Source of the DNA: Algoriphagus marinus
GTDB lineage: Bacteria > Bacteroidota > Bacteroidia > Cytophagales > Cyclobacteriaceae
Reading direction: 5' to 3'
Assembly (NCBI RefSeq): GCF_001936475.1
Contig: NZ_MSPQ01000007.1
Coordinates: 248,001 to 312,000 of the forward strand
Length of the DNA stretch: 64,000 bases
The translations under genes and the position numbers were made by a program. Shown piece by piece: positions 8,631-16,473 of this stretch; the stretch's first letter is position 1, and every line of letters starts with the position of its first letter. Under the pieces are notes generated by a model. It was given only the letters and a program-made list of their open reading frames with translations. It did not search any database and was not told the origin of the DNA.

Positions 8631-10301
8631 ATGAAAAACATAAAATTAAACTTCAAAAACTGGGCTAAATCAACAGCACTGATTCTTGGACTTTCGGTAG
8701 CTGTTTCCTGTGATGGTTATCTCGACGAAGAGGTAATTTCCCAGATTGGAAATGATTACCTGAACACTGCAAAGGGTCTGGATGATGGTATAAATGCCGC
8801 ATACTCCTCTATGCGTACTTGGTATGGTACAGAGCGGGGAAATAACTTCACCATCTTTGGTACCGACACTTACACGAATGGAGCCGATGGTTCCTGGAAA
8901 TTTATGAATCAATATACCAACCAATTTGATTCACAAAATGGACATGTACGTGAATTATGGGACGAATTATACAGAGGAATCAATACCTGTAATGCGGTTC
9001 TGGATCGATCTACAGAAATAACTGGTGTTCCTGCTGCTACTTTGGCACAGCGTAGAGCCGAAGCAAAATTCATCAGAGCTCATCATTACTTCTTGCTGGT
9101 ACAGCTTTTCGGACCTGTCGATTTACAATTGTCTGAAAATGTGGTTCCAAACAGAGCTGTCTCTCGTGCGCCAATTTCAGAGGTCTATGATGCAATAATC
9201 ACTGATCTTCAAGAGGCTATTCCTGATCTGGAGGCTAAAGCAAAATCTACCAACTTTGGCAGAGCAACACGGCCAGCAGCAGAACATTTACTTGGTAAAG
9301 TATTCTTAACTAGAGCAAGCACACCTGCGGGAAGTGCTGCAGATTATGCGAGTGCAGAACCATTATTTAAAAATGTAATCGAAAAATATGGAATCAAACT
9401 TCTTCCTGATTTTGCAGACGTATATCTCCCCGGAAATGAAATCAATGATGAAGTGATCTGGTCAGTTCAATATACTAGGTCTCCTTTGACCAATGGTGGA
9501 GGAAACAATTCACACGTTTTCTTCCTGATGGAGTACGATACTCAACCAGGTATGCAGCGGGACACTCAAAATGGACGACCATTCAAGCGTTATAGACCAA
9601 CCAATTATACCCTAAATGTAATCTTTGGAGAGCGGGTAAATGATAGCCGATACAAAAAGACATTTGTAGATGCATTCCAATCCAATAGACCCGGAAATTA
9701 TAATGCAACATTTGATGATTCGAAAACTGCAATTTCATTTGCCGCAGGAGATACCACTATGTATTTACCTGGATTCAACATGTCTAAGGAGGAGCGTGCA
9801 AAGCGACCTTATCAGGTTTTGATCCCGGCTGCATATACAGAGAAACTCTTTCCTTCTATGAGAAAGCAAATGGATCCAGGAAGAGTTGACCGTACTCAGT
9901 TTGAAGGTGGTCGAGATTACATAGCAATGCGATTGGCAGAGACTTATCTGAATCTTGCAGAAGCGCAGTTCCGTCAAGGCAAAATTGCCGAGGCGACAGC
10001 TACAATCAATGTGATCCGAAGAAGAGCTGCTTTCCCAGGCAAAGAGGCTGAAATGGAAATCACTCCTGATCAGATGACTTTTGAGTTTTTGACTGAAGAA
10101 CGCGAGCGGGAATTAATCGGAGAGCAACACAGATGGTTGGATTTGAAGCGATGGGGAATCCTAGTGGAGCGTGTAAAGGCCTATAACCCACAAGGCGCAC
10201 CAAATATTCAAGATTTCCATGTTTTGAGACCAATTCCTCAAAATCAAATTGACAGAGCTGAAGGCGGTGCATCAGCCTTTCCTCAAAACCCTGGCTATTA
10301 A
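8631..10301 (+). CDS. SusD/RagB-family nutrient-binding outer-membrane lipoprotein
   Basis: Surface glycan-binding lid for the SusC transporter encoded just upstream. The lipobox is LSVAVSC with Cys27. The TPR-like N-terminal SusD domain is visible (NTAKGLDDGINAAYSSMRTWYG, then RAEAKFIRAHHYFLLVQLFG), and the C-terminal RagB/SusD domain contains the family signature RLAETYLNLAEAQFRQGK followed by LTEERERELIGEQHRWLDLKRWG. Both ends are complete and the 556-residue length is normal. It is the last gene of its transcription unit, followed by the bidirectional hairpin at 10331. Ligand specificity cannot be read from the sequence. Confidence 0.95.
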   Translation: MKNIKLNFKNWAKSTALILGLSVAVSCDGYLDEEVISQIGNDYLNTAKGLDDGINAAYSSMRTWYGTERGNNFTIFGTDTYTNGADGSWKFMNQYTNQFDSQNGHVRELWDELYRGINTCNAVLDRSTEITGVPAATLAQRRAEAKFIRAHHYFLLVQLFGPVDLQLSENVVPNRAVSRAPISEVYDAIITDLQEAIPDLEAKAKSTNFGRATRPAAEHLLGKVFLTRASTPAGSAADYASAEPLFKNVIEKYGIKLLPDFADVYLPGNEINDEVIWSVQYTRSPLTNGGGNNSHVFFLMEYDTQPGMQRDTQNGRPFKRYRPTNYTLNVIFGERVNDSRYKKTFVDAFQSNRPGNYNATFDDSKTAISFAAGDTTMYLPGFNMSKEERAKRPYQVLIPAAYTEKLFPSMRKQMDPGRVDRTQFEGGRDYIAMRLAETYLNLAEAQFRQGKIAEATATINVIRRRAAFPGKEAEMEITPDQMTFEFLTEERERELIGEQHRWLDLKRWGILVERVKAYNPQGAPNIQDFHVLRPIPQNQIDRAEGGASAFPQNPGY

Positions 10302-10330
10302 TCAACACAAATAGATTTGGCTAATAAACT

Positions 10331-10363
10331 AAAAAGCTGCTCTAAATTAGAGCAGCTTTTTTT
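10331..10363. terminator. Bidirectional terminator between susD and the lacI-type gene
   Basis: AAAAA, an 8-bp stem GCTGCTCT/AGAGCAGC (10336-10343 with 10349-10356), 5-base loop, then TTTTTTT. A-run before and T-run after let it serve both convergent genes. Confidence 0.85.
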
Positions 10364-10409
10364 GCTTTGAATAGTGAATAGTATTGACTCTAACGAGTTA
10401 AGAACTTTT

Positions 10410-11474
10410 TTACTCTGCTACAGTAGAAGATCGAATGGTAATCTTTGAAGGAATAGTGATCACCTGATTAATCAAATCATAGTGTTTTGGCTTCGTTAAT
10501 TTCCCAATTAGCAATTTTGCACACTCCTGGCCTATAGTCAAGGCAGGTTGGGTGATGGTGGTCAAAGAAGGATTCAGCAATCCAGCAATTGCAGTATTTG
10601 AAAAACTAATAATCTTCAAATCTTCAGGGATGCGGATTTTAGTCCGCTTAACAGCTTGGTAAGTAGCAAATGCCAACTTCTCAACAGAAGCCATAATTCC
10701 ATCGGGTCGATTCTCCGACCAAAGCATATCTGTGATTAGTTTAATATTTTCCTCTTCAGCCATACAGCAGTTTAGACTTAAGGTTGGTTCTGCAGAAAGA
10801 CCTGCTTCATTTATAGCATCGACGTAGCCTCGATAACGCTCCTTAGTGATAGAAAGCTCTTTGCTGATCATTAGAAAAGCAATTTTCTTACAGCCTTGTT
10901 GTATCAAATGCTTCGTGCCATCATAGGCACTTTCATAATCATTAGTGATGAATTTTGTTGTCGGAATTTCTGAACAGATTCGGTCAAAAAACAATAAAGG
11001 AAGACCCCGATCATATAATTTTTGAAGATGCGAAATATCACTAGTCTGGCTTGAAACAGACATCACCACGGCATCAGCTCTACCATTCAAAAGCAGGTTT
11101 ACAATTTTCTTTTCCCGATCCACATCTTCATGAGTATTATAGACCAGCAAATGGTATCCTTGTTCCTGAGCGATATCCTCAATTCCATCCATCACCTGAG
11201 CAAAAAAGTTGTTGATTCGCTCTGGAATGATAACCGCAATCGTTTTGCTTTTATTCTCACGAAGGCTTCTCGCAAATTGATTCGGGTGATAATTCAGCTT
11301 CTCTGCCATCCGGATGACCTTTTTCTTGGTCTCTTCGCTGATTTCGTAGCTATCATTCAATGCTCTGGATACTGTAGAAGGAGCTAATTTCAACTCCAGA
11401 GCAAGTTCTTTAAGGCTAATTCCTGCTGCCATAATGTCTAGGTATTTTTTGGGTACTTCCAAAATACTAATCAT
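10410..11474 (-). CDS. LacI-family transcriptional regulator of the uronate locus
   Basis: DNA-binding regulator, probably responding to a uronate intermediate. The N-terminal helix-turn-helix is clear (SLKELALELKLAPSTVSRALN, about residues 20-40) with the hinge-helix region NQFARSLRENKS, followed by a periplasmic-binding-protein-like sensor domain (TIAVIIPERINNFFAQVMDG to the end). An internal ATG at residue 15 (11432) directly before the HTH is an alternative start and would give the more usual LacI N-terminus; I kept the outer ATG. It is divergent from uxaC, with operator site 3 in the 127-base gap, 34 bases from its own start, so autoregulation is likely. Three matching operators suggest it controls all three units of the locus. 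Effector not visible. Confidence 0.92.
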   Translation of the reverse strand: MISILEVPKKYLDIMAAGISLKELALELKLAPSTVSRALNDSYEISEETKKKVIRMAEKLNYHPNQFARSLRENKSKTIAVIIPERINNFFAQVMDGIEDIAQEQGYHLLVYNTHEDVDREKKIVNLLLNGRADAVVMSVSSQTSDISHLQKLYDRGLPLLFFDRICSEIPTTKFITNDYESAYDGTKHLIQQGCKKIAFLMISKELSITKERYRGYVDAINEAGLSAEPTLSLNCCMAEEENIKLITDMLWSENRPDGIMASVEKLAFATYQAVKRTKIRIPEDLKIISFSNTAIAGLLNPSLTTITQPALTIGQECAKLLIGKLTKPKHYDLINQVITIPSKITIRSSTVAE

Positions 11475-11508
11475 TTACCTCATTCCGATTTTTTTGACCT
11501 CATTATTT

Positions 11509-11522
11509 CGCAATCGTTTCCG
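11509..11522 (+). promoter_or_regulatory. LacI-family operator, site 3 (lacI-type gene / uxaC divergent region)
   Basis: CGCAATCGTTTCCG, flanked by T and TA as in sites 1 and 2. It sits 34 bases upstream of the regulator start and about 80 bases upstream of the uxaC ATG, in the right place to regulate both divergent units. Confidence 0.8.
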
Positions 11523-11601
11523 TATTTTAATCCTAATTTAGCCCCAAATCGAGGTAAATTTAACTTCGAACTTATTGACTTATATCTATCACTTGAGCTC
11601 T

Positions 11602-13041
11602 ATGTCATTAGCCCCTGTTAGCACCAGCTTTCTTACAGAAGATTTTCTTTTACATAATGAATACGCAAAAATTCTTTATCACAATTATGCTAAGAATCTC
11701 CCAATCATTGACTACCACAATCACCTCCCTCCTTCCGAAATCAACCAAAACAAAAAATTCGAAAACCTTTCAAAAGTTTGGCTAGCAGGTGATCATTATA
11801 AATGGCGTGCAATGCGGACTTTAGGGATCTCTGAAAAGTATATTACTGGAAATGCCTCCGATGAGGAGAAATTTCAAAAATGGGGAATGACTGTTCCCTA
11901 CACCATGAGAAATCCTTTGTATCACTGGACTCACATGGAACTGAAACGTTATTTTGATATAGAGGAGCAACTCCATGAGGGAAATGCAAAAGAGATCTAT
12001 TCATTCTGCAATCAAAAACTAAATCAAGATCAATTCTCAACTACAGGCTTGCTATCCCAAATGAATGTGGAGGTTGTTTGCTCCACGGATGACCCTGCTG
12101 ATTCCCTCTTGGATCACACCGGGTTTCATTTGAAAAATCAAAAACTTGGAATGTATCCTGCCTTCCGGCCAGACAAGTCTTTTGCAGTAGAAAATCCAAA
12201 AACTTATCGTGAATACCTTGAAAAATTAGAGCAAGCGTCAAAGGTAAAAATCCACTCTTTTGATTCCCTACTTGATGCTTTACAGAATAGAGTGGACTTT
12301 TTTCATAAGCGTGCATGCAGACTTTCAGATCATGGATTAGAGCAATTGTACCATTTTGAGGGCAATGAATATTCCATTGACACCCTTTTCAATCACTTAA
12401 TGCAAGGGAAAGCGCTTATTCCTGATGAAGTTCACTTTTTCAAATACAAAACCTTGATAGCCCTTTCCAAAATGTACCATGCCAAAGGCTGGGTACAGCA
12501 GTTTCATCTTGGTGCGCTACGCAATACTAATTCCAGATCACTTCAATCACTGGGACCAGATACAGGATTTGATTCAATCGGGGATTTTGACCAGGCAAAA
12601 GCTTTGGCAGGATTTCTCAACGAACTTGACACTAATGACCAATTGACCAAAACCGTATTGTACAACCTAAACCCACGAGATAACGAGGTTTTTGCAACTA
12701 TGATCGGCAACTTTAATGATGGTTCCTCAAAAGGAAAAATACAATTTGGTTCGGGATGGTGGTATATGGATCAGAAAGACGGAATGGAAAAACAGCTTAA
12801 TACGCTCTCGAATATGGGCTTAGTAAGTTGTTTTATCGGAATGTTGACAGATTCCAGAAGCTTCCTTTCCTTTCCGAGACACGAATATTTCCGCAGAATT
12901 CTCTGTAACATCTTCGGAACAGATGTCGCTAATGGGGAACTCCCTTGGGACGAAAAATGGCTTGGCAAATTGATTTCAGATATTTGCTATTTCAATGCAA
13001 AGAACTATTTTGACTTCAAATCAGAAAACTTTCAGATTTAA
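11602..13041 (+). CDS. uxaC: Glucuronate isomerase
   Basis: Converts D-glucuronate to D-fructuronate (and galacturonate to tagaturonate) in the cytoplasm. It is an amidohydrolase-fold TIM barrel: the family start LPIIDYHNHLPPSEI supplies the metal-ligand HxH, with WLAGDHYKWRAMR following, VVCSTDDPADSL near residue 165, QFHLGALRNTN and GFGSGWWY-like motif (FGSGWWYMDQ) in the C-terminal part, and LTDSRSFLSFPRHEYFRR near the end. I use the ATG at 11602 (479 residues); an in-frame TTG at 11575 would add nine residues not needed by the family. It is 3 bases ahead of the SDR gene, so they are translated as an operon. Regulated through operator site 3. Confidence 0.96.
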   Translation: MSLAPVSTSFLTEDFLLHNEYAKILYHNYAKNLPIIDYHNHLPPSEINQNKKFENLSKVWLAGDHYKWRAMRTLGISEKYITGNASDEEKFQKWGMTVPYTMRNPLYHWTHMELKRYFDIEEQLHEGNAKEIYSFCNQKLNQDQFSTTGLLSQMNVEVVCSTDDPADSLLDHTGFHLKNQKLGMYPAFRPDKSFAVENPKTYREYLEKLEQASKVKIHSFDSLLDALQNRVDFFHKRACRLSDHGLEQLYHFEGNEYSIDTLFNHLMQGKALIPDEVHFFKYKTLIALSKMYHAKGWVQQFHLGALRNTNSRSLQSLGPDTGFDSIGDFDQAKALAGFLNELDTNDQLTKTVLYNLNPRDNEVFATMIGNFNDGSSKGKIQFGSGWWYMDQKDGMEKQLNTLSNMGLVSCFIGMLTDSRSFLSFPRHEYFRRILCNIFGTDVANGELPWDEKWLGKLISDICYFNAKNYFDFKSENFQI

Positions 13042-13043
13042 CT

Positions 13044-13862
13044 ATGTCTAATTCGCTTTTCTCCCTAAAGGGAAAAAAAATCGTTTTTACCGGAGCTGCA
13101 GGGGTTTTGGGTAGTTCCATGTGCCTTTATTTAGCAGTAAATGGAGCTAAGGTAATCCTAGTTGGAAGAACTGGAGAAAAAGTCAATAACCTCAGAGATG
13201 AAATCATCCAGGCGGGCGGGAAGGCCTCGGCATATGCTGTGGATGTCACCGACGAAACAAAACTGGAAGAACTCAAGGATAAAATTGAAGCCGAAGAAGG
13301 CACAATCGACATCCTGATTAACGGTGCCGGAGGAAATATGCCTGGAGCAGTGATTCGTCCCGATCAGACTTTCTTGGATCTTGATTCAAATGCTCTTCGA
13401 AAAGTGATTGACTTGAATTACCTGGGGACAGTTCTACCCATCAAAGCCTTACTGCCTTTGATGCTTCCAAATAGAAGAGGAAATATCATTAATATATCTT
13501 CAATGGCAGCCTCAAGACCTATGACTAGAGTAATGGGCTATGCTTCCTCGAAAGCTGCAATTGATAATTTAACCAAATTTCTGGCGGTTGAATTTGCGGG
13601 AAAACATGGCCCTGAATTTAGAGTAAATGCTATTGCACCTGGTTTTTTCCTTACCGAGCAAAATCGAACCCTATTAACTGAGCCTGATGGCGGTTTGACT
13701 CAACGGGGATATCAAATCATTTCTCACACTCCTATGAATCGTTTTGGGAACCCGGAAGATTTATTAGGTGCTTTGCATTGGCTTTGCTCCGATGCCTCCA
13801 TATTTGTGACGGGAACCGTAATTGCGGTGGATGGTGGGTTTAGTGCATATTCTGGAGTTTAA
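13044..13862 (+). CDS. SDR-family D-mannonate oxidoreductase (fructuronate reductase)
   Basis: Predicted to reduce D-fructuronate to D-mannonate with NAD(P)H, the second step of glucuronate breakdown. It is a classical short-chain dehydrogenase: cofactor motif TGAAGVLGSS (residues ~16-25), NGAGG at about 92, catalytic Ser in NISSMAASRP, and YASSK for the Tyr/Lys pair. The C-terminus GTVIAVDGGFSAYSGV is typical of the SDR group that replaces the unrelated long-chain UxuB in many Bacteroidota and Bacillota. The placement between uxaC (3 bases upstream) and uxuA (85 bases downstream) is the main reason for the substrate assignment; from sequence alone it is only an SDR. Confidence 0.88.
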   Translation: MSNSLFSLKGKKIVFTGAAGVLGSSMCLYLAVNGAKVILVGRTGEKVNNLRDEIIQAGGKASAYAVDVTDETKLEELKDKIEAEEGTIDILINGAGGNMPGAVIRPDQTFLDLDSNALRKVIDLNYLGTVLPIKALLPLMLPNRRGNIINISSMAASRPMTRVMGYASSKAAIDNLTKFLAVEFAGKHGPEFRVNAIAPGFFLTEQNRTLLTEPDGGLTQRGYQIISHTPMNRFGNPEDLLGALHWLCSDASIFVTGTVIAVDGGFSAYSGV

Positions 13863-13947
13863 TTACGCTTATTCTACAACTGAACAACGCTATCCCTGAT
13901 ACAATACCTTCACTATTTTCTCAACCTTTAATAACCTTTCAAGTACC

Positions 13948-15120
13948 ATGATAAAAATGCAAGAAACGATGCGATGGTATGGTCCAAACGACCCTGTCAG
14001 CCTTCGCGACATTTTACAAGCCGGTGCATCAGGAATTGTGACAGCGCTACATCATATCCCGAATGGGGAAGTTTGGACTCGAGAAGAAATCAAAAAGCGG
14101 AAAGATATGATTGAGGCCGCTGGGTTGCTTTGGTCTGTGGTGGAGTCAGTTCCTGTCCATGAGGAAATCAAAACCCGATCAGGTGCCTACCTTCAAAAAA
14201 TAAAAAACTATCAGGAAACCATACGAAATCTAGCTGCTGAGGGGATTTTTACAGTTTGTTATAATTTCATGCCTATCCTTGATTGGACAAGAACAGATTT
14301 GGAATATGAACTCGCTAATGGTGTCAAAGCTTTGCTTTTTGAGAAAAAAGCAGTGCAAGCTTTCGATCATTTTATCCTAAAACGACCTGAAGCAAAAGCC
14401 GAATTGTCGGAATCAGAATATCAGGAATTGAAAGCCTATTTTGAGTCTTTGACACCTGAAAAACATCAGATGATCATAGATAATATCCTCAAAGGACTTC
14501 CAGGGTCAGAGATTGGATACACTATGGAGGAATTCAAGTCAATGCTGGCAACATATGATGGGATTGATGCACCGAAGCTTGCGGATAATTTGAGACAATT
14601 TCTAGATGCGATCGTACCAGTTGCTGAGTCTGTAGGCGTGTCTGTCGCGATCCACCCAGATGATCCACCTTTTCCATTGTTTGGACTACCCCGAATCATG
14701 AGTACTGCTGCAGATGCCAGACGAATCCTAAGGGATCAGCCTAGTCCATCTAATGGATTAACTTTTTGTACAGGTTCGTTCGGGGTAAGAGCCGATAATG
14801 ATCTCCCTGCTATGGTCGCTGAATTTGGAGAGCATATCCACTTTATACACCTTAGAAGTACTAAACGGGATGCAGAAGGCAATTTCTTTGAAGACAATCA
14901 TCTTGAGGGCGATGTGCCAATGGTAGCTGTAATCGATGAAATCCTCAAAGTGCAGGAGCGTCGGGGTAAAAGCTTACCGATGCGACCAGATCACGGGCAT
15001 CTTATGCTAGATGATTTGAAAAAGAAAACAAACCCGGGATATTCAGCAATTGGCCGACTAAAGGGTTTAGCAGAAATCAGAGGAGTTCAGGCTGGTTTAC
15101 TTTATTCTAAAAATAAATGA
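13948..15120 (+). CDS. uxuA: Mannonate dehydratase
   Basis: Dehydrates D-mannonate to 2-keto-3-deoxy-D-gluconate, the last step of the pathway present here. The N-terminus [21 protein letters not shown] and the motifs [48 protein letters not shown] and [11 protein letters not shown] are those of the UxuA family; 390 residues is the normal length. The KDG kinase and aldolase that would complete the route are not in this window. Its TGA overlaps the ATG of a decayed acetyltransferase gene by an ATGA junction, showing that this gene was once followed by a translationally coupled partner. The strong hairpin at 15209 is the likely operon terminator today. Confidence 0.97.
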   Translation: MIKMQETMRWYGPNDPVSLRDILQAGASGIVTALHHIPNGEVWTREEIKKRKDMIEAAGLLWSVVESVPVHEEIKTRSGAYLQKIKNYQETIRNLAAEGIFTVCYNFMPILDWTRTDLEYELANGVKALLFEKKAVQAFDHFILKRPEAKAELSESEYQELKAYFESLTPEKHQMIIDNILKGLPGSEIGYTMEEFKSMLATYDGIDAPKLADNLRQFLDAIVPVAESVGVSVAIHPDDPPFPLFGLPRIMSTAADARRILRDQPSPSNGLTFCTGSFGVRADNDLPAMVAEFGEHIHFIHLRSTKRDAEGNFFEDNHLEGDVPMVAVIDEILKVQERRGKSLPMRPDHGHLMLDDLKKKTNPGYSAIGRLKGLAEIRGVQAGLLYSKNK

Positions 15121-15445
15121 CAGAGAAGGCGGAAATGCTTTCCGGAAAATTTTATCCGGCAGGAAAACCGTCATAGGTAAGGAAATACTGCCGACCAGAG
15201 AGTTAATTAAAACCCTTTATAATTCTAATCTTCAGGATCAGAATTATAAAGGGTTTTTTATTTCGAAAGCTTTTTGGCTCCTCTGGTAGAAAAATTGCAT
15301 TTGAGGATCTTCAGTGATTTACCCGGGAGTGACTATTGGTGGCAGAGTGGTAATCGGTGCAGGCTCAGTTGTAACAAAAAGTTTTCCCTCCGATGTAGTA
15401 GTTGGGGGAAATCCTGCACGGGTAGTCAGAAAGATTGAAGAATAA
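15117..15445 (+). pseudogene. Decayed maltose/sugar O-acetyltransferase (hexapeptide-repeat family)
   Basis: Two remnants of one gene are visible. At 15117-15176 the frame reads [19 protein letters not shown] then a TAG stop, which matches the start of the maltose-acetyltransferase (Mac) domain, and its ATG overlaps the uxuA stop. At 15305-15445 another frame reads [43 protein letters not shown] and a TAA stop, the left-handed-helix C-terminus of the same family; a trace of the preceding NCWIGG motif is recognisable around 15290-15304 as NCI-stop-G. About 300-350 bases of the usual ~185-codon gene are gone and a terminator hairpin lies between the halves. The remaining pieces have stops and frameshifts, so no product is expected. 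Confidence 0.8.
15209..15260 (+). terminator. Strong intrinsic terminator inside the acetyltransferase remnant
   Basis: A perfect 18-bp stem (15209-15226 with 15240-15257, arm AAAACCCTTTATAATTCT) with a 13-base loop runs into a T-rich tract. It is the first terminator after uxuA and probably ends the uxaC operon. Confidence 0.85.
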
Positions 15446-15484
15446 AAACTTGACTTTCTTTTATTCAAAGAAAGTCAAGTTTTT
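15445..15484. terminator. Bidirectional terminator before the amidohydrolase gene
   Basis: A perfect 18-bp stem (15445-15462 with 15467-15484, arm AAAAACTTGACTTTCTTT) with a 4-base loop. It starts on the last base of the pseudogene stop and ends 28 bases from the convergent amidohydrolase stop, so it can serve both strands. Confidence 0.85.
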
Positions 15485-15511
15485 GAATAGGCACTTAGAA
15501 ACCTATTTACC

Positions 15512-16321
15512 TCACAGCTTTGAGACGTCAATTTTGAATAACTCAGCGGCATTTTTCCAAAGGATCAGTTCCTTTTTATCCTCCGGTAAATCCAGATTTT
15601 TCATGAAATTCAAATAAGATTTCATCGAGGAAATAGGCCAATCAGTTCCGTACAATAGATATTTAGGATTACCAGCATAAGTAATCATTTGCTCCAATTC
15701 ATTTTTCATAAATCTTTCGAATTTTTCTGAAAAATCTCCTAATACCAAACCTGAAAAATCAGCATGCACGTTTTTGTTTTTGTATGTGACTTCCATGCAG
15801 TCTTTGATCCAAGGATTTCCCACATGACAGATCACAATCTTTAATTCAGGAAAATCAACAGCTAAATCATCAAGGTGAATCGGGTGTGAATATTTAACTC
15901 TACCTGTAGGAGCATAGGTATCACCCGAGTGAAACATAACCGGAACATCATATTCAACAGCCATATCATATATTACTTTCATCCGGGTATCATTTGGATA
16001 AAACGGTTCGTATCCAGGATAGAATTTCAATCCTTTGATCAATCCAGCTTCCAGGTATTCAGAAATTTCGCGTAAGTCTCGGTGATTATAATTCAAGTAG
16101 CTGATCCCTGCCACCACACCAAGGTTATTGCGGTTAGCGATTGCCTCCACCACTTTTTGAGTGCTGGGTCGATTTTCATTGACTTTATAAGAGGTAAGTA
16201 CAAGTGCATAATTCACCTGATTACTATCCATGGTTTCGGTCAATCGATCTAAACAATCCTTCAAAGAAACTACTCGATCTTCATGATAATTATTAATGTG
16301 TGTGTGAACGTCTATAATCAT
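15512..16321 (-). CDS. Amidohydrolase-2 family metal-dependent hydrolase
   Basis: TIM-barrel metal hydrolase of COG2159 type (lactonases, decarboxylases such as gamma-resorcylate decarboxylase). Visible ligands are the N-terminal HTH in IIDVHTHINNY, a His in VPVMFHSGDTY, a His in IVICHVGNPW and the Asp in YLLYGTDWPISS. Length 269 is at the short end of the family and both ends look complete. It faces the end of the uronate locus tail to tail across a bidirectional terminator, so it is probably not part of that regulon. Substrate unknown; a sugar-lactone or an aromatic acid would both be compatible. Confidence 0.8.
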   Translation of the reverse strand: MIIDVHTHINNYHEDRVVSLKDCLDRLTETMDSNQVNYALVLTSYKVNENRPSTQKVVEAIANRNNLGVVAGISYLNYNHRDLREISEYLEAGLIKGLKFYPGYEPFYPNDTRMKVIYDMAVEYDVPVMFHSGDTYAPTGRVKYSHPIHLDDLAVDFPELKIVICHVGNPWIKDCMEVTYKNKNVHADFSGLVLGDFSEKFERFMKNELEQMITYAGNPKYLLYGTDWPISSMKSYLNFMKNLDLPEDKKELILWKNAAELFKIDVSKL

Positions 16322-16473
16322 ATTTAATTTTTATGGTTAATCCAGAAGATACAAATAATTAATATTCTATGAATTAAATCTTGTTTTTAAAGAGTCAATC
16401 AATTGCATTTTACCTTCAAGAAGCTTCCTTTAATCCAAAAAATCCGATATTTGATTTAACCCAAACTCAAAAT

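Noticed and set aside
15435..15617. 60-codon plus-strand frame around the terminator at 15445-15484
   Set aside because: It reads through a perfect terminator stem and antisense to the amidohydrolase; no domain.
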